Shown piece by piece: positions 43,042-49,757 of a DNA stretch of 64,000 bases. The position numbers and the translations under genes were made by a program. This DNA is from Streptomyces sp. WZ-12 (GTDB lineage Bacteria; Actinomycetota; Actinomycetes; Streptomycetales; Streptomycetaceae): NCBI RefSeq assembly GCF_028898845.1, contig NZ_CP118574.1, positions 8,233,001 through 8,297,000 on the forward strand. The letters are read 5' to 3'. A model generated the notes under the pieces. It had not been told where the DNA came from. It searched no databases and saw only the letters and a program-made list of their open reading frames with translations. Within the stretch, counting starts at the first letter, position 1. Each line of letters opens with the position of its first letter.

Positions 43042-43659
43042 GTGGCGATGGAGCCGTTGTTCGTCAAGATTTGTGGGCTGCGGACGGAGCGGGACGTGGC
43101 AGCGGCCGTGGAGGCGGGTGCCGACGCGGTCGGGTTCGTCTTCGCGGAGAGCCCGCGCCGCATCGAGGCCGAATTGGTCCGGGAGTTGGTGCGGGCGGTG
43201 CCGGAACACGTACTGACCGTAGGGGTGTTCCGGCGGCAGCCGCTTCAAGAGATACAGGCGTTGACGGCGGCGAGCGGCGTGCGGGCCGTACAACTGCACG
43301 GTGACGAGGGCCGTGAGTACTACGCCGCGCTCCGACAGCCGGGGCGCACCCTGGTCCGTGCGGTCGCCGCGAGGGACAGTCAGTGGAGTCACGGCAACGG
43401 GCTCGGTGAGGACCTACTGCTGCTCGACGCTCCGGCTCCCGGCGCGGGCGTGACGTGGGACTGGTCAGCCCCCGACTTCGCCGCGCCGGAGGGGCGTTGG
43501 CTGCTGGCGGGCGGGTTGACGGTGGAGAACGTGCCGGCGGCCGTAGCGGCGACAGGCGCGTGGGGGGTGGATGTCTCCAGCGGTGTGGAGCGCGAACGCG
43601 GCGTGAAGGACGCCGAGTTGATCGCCTCGTTCGTCCGGGCGGCGCGCGGCGAGGCGTGA
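43042..43659 (+). CDS. trpF: Phosphoribosylanthranilate isomerase
   Basis: This 205-residue enzyme has every TrpF motif: FVKICGLRTERDV (with the catalytic Cys), ADAVGFVFAESPRR, VQLHGDE, LLLDAPAPGAGVTWDW (with the Asp), WLLAGGLTVENV and GVDVSSGVERERGVKD. It converts N-(5-phosphoribosyl)anthranilate to CdRP in tryptophan biosynthesis. Streptomyces normally lack trpF and use the bifunctional PriA, so its presence in a KAS III/ACP/FAD cluster points to a specialised need. GTG 43042 has AAGGAG nine bases upstream; ATG 43048 is an alternative. Confidence 0.93.
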   Translation: MAMEPLFVKICGLRTERDVAAAVEAGADAVGFVFAESPRRIEAELVRELVRAVPEHVLTVGVFRRQPLQEIQALTAASGVRAVQLHGDEGREYYAALRQPGRTLVRAVAARDSQWSHGNGLGEDLLLLDAPAPGAGVTWDWSAPDFAAPEGRWLLAGGLTVENVPAAVAATGAWGVDVSSGVERERGVKDAELIASFVRAARGEA

Positions 43660-43859
43660 TCTGTTCCGCCGTATCCCTCCTCCTGGGAATAAGGAATACC
43701 GGGGAAGGGGCGCATGCGGCACCGCAGGACGTCTGCGCGGACTGGTGGGGCCGTCGCGAAAGTAGCCGCCCAGCACCGGGGAAATTGTGGCCGAAAGGAA
43801 GGTGCGAGCTCATACTTCCGGTACAGCAGTGGCCGGATGGGTTGGCATACGCTGCAAAA

Positions 43860-45134
43860 ATGCACCGTTCCGAGGGAAAACAGCCCCAGGTCGACGAGGA
43901 ATTCGACGTCGTGGTGGTGGGCGGAGGCTCCGCGGGCGTCGCCGCGGCCGTCGGCGCGGCACGCGCGGGCTGCCGTACCCGGCTGATCGAGAAGTACGGG
44001 TTCCTGGGCGGTGCGGCCACGGCCGCCTCGGTCTCGATCTACTGCGGCTTCTTCGACCAGCGGCGCCGCCGCGTGGTCGACGGCGTCGGCGGACGCGTGC
44101 TGCGCAGGCTGCGCGAGGCCGGTGGGTATCAAGAGGGCTCGTTCCCGTGGAGCGGCAACACCTTCGTGCTGCTGGACGTGGAGACCACCAAGGCCGCTCT
44201 GGACAGGGAGACCAGCGCCGCGGGCGTCGACGTCCGCTTGCACAGCACGGTCGTCGCCGCGCGGCGACAGGACGGACGGGCCCGCGAGATCGAGGTGAGC
44301 GACCCCGCCGGCCGGCACCGCATCGCCGCGCGGGCCTTCGTCGACGCCAGCGGCGACGGGGCGTTGTGCGCCCTGGCCGGTGCCGGGGTCCGGGTGACTC
44401 CCCTTGCAGAACGGCAAACCAGCACGCTCGTCTGCCGCTACGGCGGGGTGGTACCCGGCGCGGATCTCAGCCGCGAGGGTGTGCAAGCCGCCGTTGCCGC
44501 TCACAACTGTTGCTCCCCCGAGCCCCTGCCGCGCGAGAAGGGAGTGCTGGCCCGTCTCCCGGTCACCGGGGAAGTGCTCGGCCTCCTGGTAGACGAGCAC
44601 GTCGACGCCCTCGACGCGGCCGCGCTCACCGGCGCGGAGGTCAGCGCCCGACGCCAGGCCCGGGCCTACCTCGATGCGTTCCGGACGCACCTGTCGGGCT
44701 GGGAGCACGCCTGCCTGCTGGGCACCGGGCCGCAGTTGGGCATCCGCGAGGGCCGACGGCTGCATGCCCGGGAGGAGGTGTGCGGTGCGGACGCGCTCGC
44801 CGCCCGCAAGCGCCCCCGTGAGTCCATCGCCCGCTGCGGCTGGCCCGTTGAGGTCCACTCGGGCCAGGGCGCCACCCGCTTCGTACCCATCGAGGGCAAG
44901 GGCTGGTACGACATCCCTTACGGTGCGATCTGCTCCGCGGACGTGGACAACCTGTGGGCCGCGGGCCGGTTGACGGGCTCCGACGCCGAGGCGTTCGCGT
45001 CTCTGCGCGTCATGGGTACGGCCTTCGCCACCGGCCACGCGGCAGGCGTCGCGGCCGCACTGTACGCGAGCGGCACCAGGCATGTGGTGCCCGCGGTACG
45101 GGCCGAACTGCTGCGCCAAGGGGCCTGTGTCTAG
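43860..45134 (+). CDS. FAD-dependent oxidoreductase (PF12831-type)
   Basis: This ~424-residue flavoprotein has an N-terminal dinucleotide fold FDVVVVGGGSAGVAAAVGAARAGCRTRLIEKYGFLGGAAT, then a middle ARAFVDASGDGALCALAGAGV and a late DIPYGAICSADVDNLWAAGRLTGSDAEAFASLRVMGTAFATGHAAGVAAAL, the pattern of FAD_oxidored proteins. Family members oxidise or dehydrogenate varied small molecules. The start ATG 43860 lies 200 bp behind trpF and has no clear ribosome binding site; an in-frame TTG at 43842 exists upstream. Its position at the end of the run suggests a tailoring role. Confidence 0.85.
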   Translation: MHRSEGKQPQVDEEFDVVVVGGGSAGVAAAVGAARAGCRTRLIEKYGFLGGAATAASVSIYCGFFDQRRRRVVDGVGGRVLRRLREAGGYQEGSFPWSGNTFVLLDVETTKAALDRETSAAGVDVRLHSTVVAARRQDGRAREIEVSDPAGRHRIAARAFVDASGDGALCALAGAGVRVTPLAERQTSTLVCRYGGVVPGADLSREGVQAAVAAHNCCSPEPLPREKGVLARLPVTGEVLGLLVDEHVDALDAAALTGAEVSARRQARAYLDAFRTHLSGWEHACLLGTGPQLGIREGRRLHAREEVCGADALAARKRPRESIARCGWPVEVHSGQGATRFVPIEGKGWYDIPYGAICSADVDNLWAAGRLTGSDAEAFASLRVMGTAFATGHAAGVAAALYASGTRHVVPAVRAELLRQGACV

Positions 45135-45285
45135 GGGGCGTTGGCCTTTTCCAGGCGGGGGCCACTGCGGGGGTGTCAGGTCGTGGCGGCCGGCTCGTAG
45201 GCGAGCGGTCCGTAGTCGCCGCGCGGAGCACCGGCGTCCCAGGCACCCTACGGCGAGTGCCTTGCGGTAGCTCTGGGCACGGGTG

Positions 45286-45951
45286 TCAGCGTTCGAGCCC
45301 AGCGCGGTAGGCCAGCCGTGCGGCCTGCACGCGGTTGTCGGCCCCCAGTTTGGTCAGCAGGCGACTCACCTGTCCTTTCACCGTGCCTTCGGCGAGGTGG
45401 AGGGCCTTGCCGATGTCGGCGTTGGACAGTCCTCGTCCCACCAACCGCAGGACCTGCAGCTCCCGTTCGGTGAGCGAGGAGAGTGCTTCCTCTTCGTGTG
45501 GGGTCAGTTGTGGCGACTGGCGGGCGAGTGCGTCCAGGACCCTGCCGGTGACGGCTGGGTCCAGGGTCGCCTTGCCTGCGGCCACGTCGCGGATCGCCCG
45601 GATCAGGTCGTTCGGCGGGGTGTCCTTGAGGAGGAAACCGCTGGCTCCTGCGCGCACCGCTTCGTCCACGTACTCGTCCTCCCCGAACGTGGTGAGGATG
45701 ACCACGCGCGGGGGGTGCGGTAGTGCCGCCAGCTCCCGTGTGGCCTTGAGACCGTCCATTCCCGGCATGCGGATGTCGACCAGCGCGACATCGGGCGAGA
45801 AGCGGCGGGCGGCCTCGACGGCGCTGCGTCCGTCCCATACCTGGGCAACCACGTGGAGTTCCCCGCTGGATTCCAGTACGTCGCTCAGCCCACGCCGCAC
45901 GATCTCACTGTCGTCGGCCACCAGGACCTGGATCATCCTTGTTGCGTTCAT
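45286..45951 (-). CDS. NarL/LuxR-type response regulator
   Basis: This 221-residue protein has a receiver with VADDSEIVRRG, phosphoacceptor Asp59 in VALVDIRMPGMDG and Lys in FLLKDTPPND, then a LuxR-type DNA-binding domain TERELQVLRLVGRGLSNADIGKALHLAEGTVKGQVSRLLTKLGADNRVQAARLAYRAG. The kinase gene lies 70 bp upstream on the same strand. ATG 45951 and ATG 45936 are both possible starts. Next to the KAS III cluster; a role in its control is possible but not shown. Confidence 0.93.
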   Translation of the reverse strand: MNATRMIQVLVADDSEIVRRGLSDVLESSGELHVVAQVWDGRSAVEAARRFSPDVALVDIRMPGMDGLKATRELAALPHPPRVVILTTFGEDEYVDEAVRAGASGFLLKDTPPNDLIRAIRDVAAGKATLDPAVTGRVLDALARQSPQLTPHEEEALSSLTERELQVLRLVGRGLSNADIGKALHLAEGTVKGQVSRLLTKLGADNRVQAARLAYRAGLER

Positions 45952-46020
45952 CGCCGAGTCTCCGTTTGTGATCGCACGGCGGGTGCTGCGCTGTGGGGAT
46001 CTCGCGTTGTACGGCCCACG

Positions 46021-47214
46021 CTACGGCGTCCCACGGTTCTCACCCACGCGGGGCGCCCCGGGGTGCGGCGGGATGTGGGCGGCGACCTTGAAGCCGCCGT
46101 TTCCGTGGGGGCCGGCGGTGAGGGTGCCCCCGAGCAGGGTGGCACGCTCTGTGAGACCGATGAGGCCGTTGCCGCCGCTGGGGAGCCCTTCGCTGGCCAC
46201 AGGCTGGGCGGGTGGACCGTTGACGACGCTGATGTGGACGCCGTCGAGCCTGCAGTCGATGGCGAGGGTGACGGTGGCTCCGGGGGCGTGCTTGGCGACG
46301 TTGGTGAGGGTTTCTTGGGCGATGCGGTAGATCGCGCGCTGGACGGGGGTCGGCAGGATCTCCGGGTACCCGTTCACCTCAAGCCTGGCGTCCTGGCCGC
46401 GGGAGGTGGCCCGTTCAACGAGCCTGTGGAGCTGTGAGACGTCGGGTTGCGGCGTGCGGGGGGCCTGTCGGCGATCGCGCCCGGGAGTGAGGATGCCGAG
46501 GGTGTCGCGCAGTTCCTCCAGCGCCTGGTGCCCCTCGTCGCGGATGTCCTCGGCGGCCCGGGCGACATCGGGTGCTGAACGGGCGGGCGGGCTGACTTGG
46601 AGGGCACTGGCTGTGAGCACGATGTTGCTGATCCGATGGGCCACGATGTCGTGCATCTCGCGGGCGATGCGGGCGCGCTCGTCCACCTGCGCGCGTTCCA
46701 CCAGCAGGTGCTGCTCGCGTTCGAGCCCCTCGGCCTTTTCCTGGGCCTCTGCCGTGAGGTCGCGTCGGATGGCGACGGTCTGGCCGAGCACCAGCATCCC
46801 AAGGACCAGGGACAGGAAGTACACGGTCTCCCGCAGACTGCTGGACGGCCGGCCGGTGAGCAGGACGAGGAAGGCCGCGGCGCAGGCTGCCAGGGCGTAC
46901 AGGGCCAGGGTGCGCACCCTGCGGTAGGCGGTGCCGACGGTGTACATCGCGACGGCCAAGGGCGTGGGGGTGAAGGCGACCACGAAGCCGATCATGATCA
47001 CTACGGCCACCGGACCGGGCCATCGGCGTCGCCACCACAGGAGCGCGCTGACCAGTCCCGAGACGGTCGCGATGAGGGGTGTCGGGGCGTCGCCGAGCAG
47101 GCCGTTGGTGCCCTTGATCCAACTGTTCAGGACGCTGATGGTCACGACTGCGCCGACCAGGACCGCATCAGCCGTCCGGTGTGACCAGTGGGGACTTCTT
47201 TCCTGCGTCACCAA
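46021..47214 (-). CDS. Sensor histidine kinase (NarX/DesK-like HisKA_3 type)
   Basis: This 397-residue kinase has about five membrane helices in the first 150 residues, a coiled-coil AEAQEKAEGLEREQHLLVERAQVDERARIAREMHDIVAHRISN with phospho-His188, and an ATPase domain ending in SGGNGLIGLTERATLLGGTLTAGPHGNGGFKVAAHIP. It belongs to the HisKA_3 group and should phosphorylate the response regulator encoded directly downstream. The stimulus is unknown; the membrane part has little outside domain. Confidence 0.92.
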   Translation of the reverse strand: MVTQERSPHWSHRTADAVLVGAVVTISVLNSWIKGTNGLLGDAPTPLIATVSGLVSALLWWRRRWPGPVAVVIMIGFVVAFTPTPLAVAMYTVGTAYRRVRTLALYALAACAAAFLVLLTGRPSSSLRETVYFLSLVLGMLVLGQTVAIRRDLTAEAQEKAEGLEREQHLLVERAQVDERARIAREMHDIVAHRISNIVLTASALQVSPPARSAPDVARAAEDIRDEGHQALEELRDTLGILTPGRDRRQAPRTPQPDVSQLHRLVERATSRGQDARLEVNGYPEILPTPVQRAIYRIAQETLTNVAKHAPGATVTLAIDCRLDGVHISVVNGPPAQPVASEGLPSGGNGLIGLTERATLLGGTLTAGPHGNGGFKVAAHIPPHPGAPRVGENRGTP

Positions 47215-47424
47215 ACCACCGTATAAGAATTCGGCGCACGGCCTTCGGCTGCCTGTCCAAACTGTGATCCCGCCACCGCACTAAAGCCGGACCGCGGCAG
47301 TCCTTTGGTTAGGCCCGACGACTTGCCAAAGACCGGGAATTGCCCCTGCTCGGCACGACCATGCTGGAAAGCCAGGAGGTCTCCAGGAGCCTCCCGCCCG
47401 CCTGCCCCGTCAGGAGTGTCCCTC

Positions 47425-47859
47425 GTGCCTGTCATTGGTTTCACCAGCACCCGAGCCACCGCCGTGGTGACCCGAGACACCCGTGCGGCCGCGGAGGCCC
47501 GGCGCCTTCTCGAAACCGTCTCCGGAGCGGGCACGGCGTCGACGGATACCGCGGCGCTACTGCTGTCCGAGGTGGTCTCCAACGCGGTCCGCCACGCGGA
47601 GGGTGCCACGATCAAGATGGTTGTGGTCGGCGATCAGGCCCGCGGGACCGTCACTTGCGCGGTGTTCGACTCCACGGCGGACATGGGCCGGGGCCCGCGC
47701 CGCGGTGACGCGCCGCTGGACGAACTGGAAACGGGCCGTGGCCTGGACATCCTGGACGCGCTGGCTGACAGGTGGGGAGTGACCATGGTCGGCGCTCACG
47801 GTAAGTGGGTCTGGTTCCGCGTCACCGTCCACGAACGGGTCCCGGCCCTCGCCGCCTGA
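47425..47859 (+). CDS. ATP-binding anti-sigma-factor-like protein (HATPase_c_2)
   Basis: This 144-residue protein has a GHKL-type ATPase fold: AAAEARRLLETVSGAG, DTAALLLSEVVSNAVRHAEG (N box), VFDSTADMGRGPRRG, GRGLDILDALADRWGVT (G box) and KWVWFRV. Such stand-alone domains in actinomycetes are RsbW-like anti-sigma factors or serine kinases of anti-anti-sigma factors. No partner sigma or anti-anti-sigma gene is adjacent. The start GTG has CAGGAGTG ten bases upstream. Confidence 0.85.
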   Translation: MPVIGFTSTRATAVVTRDTRAAAEARRLLETVSGAGTASTDTAALLLSEVVSNAVRHAEGATIKMVVVGDQARGTVTCAVFDSTADMGRGPRRGDAPLDELETGRGLDILDALADRWGVTMVGAHGKWVWFRVTVHERVPALAA

Positions 47860-47911
47860 CCCGCATCCCTGCGGAACGCCCCGATTCTCGACGCGGTACG
47901 TCATGCCTGTA

Positions 47912-47943
47912 CTGCCCTGACTGCCCTCTGCCCTGACTGCCCC
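47912..47943 (+). repeat. Tandem 16-bp direct repeat
   Basis: CTGCCCTGACTGCCC(T/C) occurs twice in tandem (47912-47927 and 47928-47943), immediately upstream of the ribosome binding site of the small ORF at 47953. Confidence 0.8.
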
Positions 47944-47952
47944 GGAGGAAGA

Positions 47953-48033
47953 ATGTACATGTTGTACGCATTCCGCCTCTTCAGGCAACTGCGCAACCTG
48001 CCCCTGGGCTCAGGGGATATTGCGGCTGGGTAG
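47953..48033 (+). CDS. Small 26-residue ORF with strong ribosome binding site
   Basis: ATG at 47953 is preceded by GGAGGAAGA. The frame encodes 26 residues beginning MYMLYAFRLFRQLRNLP and ends at TAG 48031-48033. The first half is amphipathic or hydrophobic with basic residues, possibly membrane-active. It follows the anti-sigma-like gene by ~95 bp. It may be a real small protein or the beginning of a lost gene. Not listed in any family I recognise. Confidence 0.45.
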   Translation: MYMLYAFRLFRQLRNLPLGSGDIAAG

Positions 48034-48454
48034 TTGCGGTGACGTCTCAGGAGCGATGTCGAGCGCGGTGAAGCGGGCGGACAGGTCGTCCACCCACAGT
48101 GACGGCGTCCGGCGGTCCGGCAGGGGGATGCCGGCCTCGCTGCGCCACAGTGCGTCGCTGAGGACGCTGCGCAGGCGCCAGGCCATCACCGCGCTCAGGA
48201 GCGAGCTGCCGTCCGGTGACCGGTGATCTGCTGGTAGTTCAGTCTCAGCAGCCGTGCACTGATACCGGACCGATACGCGGCAGCGGCGCCCCGGATGCAC
48301 GACTGCGGCCGGCTTGAACAACCCATGGGCAACACGGTGGAGCGCGGTTTGGGGCAACCGATGCAGGACGGTGACATGGAGTTCGTCCTCAGAGCGGTCA
48401 ACTGCAAGCGGTCAACTGCAACGGGGCGTTGGGGCAGCGGGACTTCGAGGCCGG

Positions 48455-48709
48455 ATGGGAACAGTCCCGGAAGGACAAGCAGGAGTAACCGGCCACGCCT
48501 TCGAGACCAACACGGTCCTTCCCTGGGCGCAGCAGATGCAGCAGATGCAGCAGACGGTCGGCGGGTCGCTGAGCATCATCAAGGACGATGTCCACGTCTC
48601 GCTCCAGGACCTCGCGGCCCCGTCGAAGGACGCCGTCGCCTTCCTCACCGGCCGGAGCGGCCCGTTCGAGCGCTCCTACAACGGTAAGGCGGTTCCCGAC
48701 GTGGAGTGA
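48455..48709 (+). CDS. Hypothetical small protein with QQM repeat
   Basis: This 84-residue frame starts at ATG 48455 (GAGG upstream). It contains ETNTVLPWAQQMQQMQQTVGG, from the nine-base DNA repeat GCAGCAGAT occurring three times at 48529-48555, followed by SLSIIKDDVHVSLQDLAAPSKDAVAFLTG. The sequence reads like a real protein, but the N-terminus may be missing. Function is unknown. Confidence 0.35.
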   Translation: MGTVPEGQAGVTGHAFETNTVLPWAQQMQQMQQTVGGSLSIIKDDVHVSLQDLAAPSKDAVAFLTGRSGPFERSYNGKAVPDVE

Positions 48710-48861
48710 GGCGCGGACCTGCCCCGCATACGGCGCAGGTACCGGCGGCAGCCCCTGGCTCACCTCCGAGGACGCGATCAGCGGTGTCCTCGGAGGCCAC
48801 CAGGCGGTGGTACCGACCCGGATGCCGCGCGGTCCAGCCGGCCGCAGGTCCGCGGCGCCGC

Positions 48862-49671
48862 TCATCGGCCGGTGAGGAGGTTGCGGACCCGTCGCCGGGG
48901 GCGGGGCCTGGCCGTGCGGTCGCCCTCGGTGTTGTCTGCGTCGTCGTGGGGTCCGTTGAGCACCGTCCAGCTCACGGCCGAGACCGCGGGCTCCAGGGAG
49001 AGTCGGCTGACGGCCTCTTCCAGGAGGCTGTCGTCGCGGCGGTCGGTGGTGAGTTCGGCCGTGACGATCACCTTGCCCGCCGTCTCGGCGTCCTCACTGC
49101 GGACGGAGCGGAGGAGGAAGCCGGGGCGGGTGACGGCTTGGACGACGAGGGTGCGGACGTGCGCTTCCTCGGGTTCGGTGCAGATCACTTCGAAGTGGTA
49201 GTCGGCGGCTACTTCGGCGCCGGCCCCGGCACGCGTTCCGCGATCCATTCCGCGTGCCAGCGGTCGCAGGAACACGTTGGCGCCGACGACGCCCACTGTG
49301 CCCAGGGCGGCGACGACGTACAGGCCGGTGCCGGCGAGGGCGCCGACGGCGGCGGAGCACCACAGGGTGGCGGCGGTGTTCAGGCCGCGCACGCTCAGCC
49401 CGTCGCGCATGATGACGCCGGCGCCGAGGAAGCCGATGCCGGAGACGATCTGTGCGGCCACCCGTGAGCCGTCGTAGCCGGTGGTGCTGGTGGCCGCCTG
49501 GAAGCCGTACTGGGAGAGGAGGACGAAGAGGGCGGATCCGCCGGCGACGAGCGCGTTGGTCCGCAGGCCCGCCATGCGGGCCCGCCACTGGCGCTCCAGG
49601 CCGATGACGGCGCCGAAGCCCAGACCGGCCGCGATGTTGGCCGCCATGTGCCATTCGTTGAGCACGGCCAT
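48862..49671 (-). CDS. MgtC/SapB family membrane protein
   Basis: This 269-residue protein has the MgtC membrane domain: NIAAGLGFGAVIGLERQWRARMAGLRTNALVAGGSALFVLLS, SRVAAQIVSGIGFLGAGVIMRDGLSVRGLNTAATLWCSAAVGALAGTG, then a cytoplasmic ACT-like C-terminal domain (DYHFEVICTEPEEAHVRTLVVQAVT). MgtC proteins support growth in low magnesium and regulate the F1Fo ATPase in some bacteria. It lies 86 bp after the mgtA stop on the same strand and is probably cotranscribed with it. Confidence 0.92.
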   Translation of the reverse strand: MAVLNEWHMAANIAAGLGFGAVIGLERQWRARMAGLRTNALVAGGSALFVLLSQYGFQAATSTTGYDGSRVAAQIVSGIGFLGAGVIMRDGLSVRGLNTAATLWCSAAVGALAGTGLYVVAALGTVGVVGANVFLRPLARGMDRGTRAGAGAEVAADYHFEVICTEPEEAHVRTLVVQAVTRPGFLLRSVRSEDAETAGKVIVTAELTTDRRDDSLLEEAVSRLSLEPAVSAVSWTVLNGPHDDADNTEGDRTARPRPRRRVRNLLTGR

Positions 49672-49757
49672 GATCCACCCTCTTCGTCTCGTGTGCGTTT
49701 CTTGTGTGTGGTGTTGCGGGCGCTGCCGGTTGCTTCGCCCCGTGCTCTACCGGCCGG

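Noticed and set aside
48010..48357. 115-codon minus-strand frame downstream of the anti-sigma-like gene
   Set aside because: Reads partly protein-like but has no recognisable family or good start; it overlaps the plus-strand small ORF, so I left it out.
48529..48555. CRISPR or microsatellite array
   Set aside because: Only three nine-base units, no spacers; it is a coding repeat.
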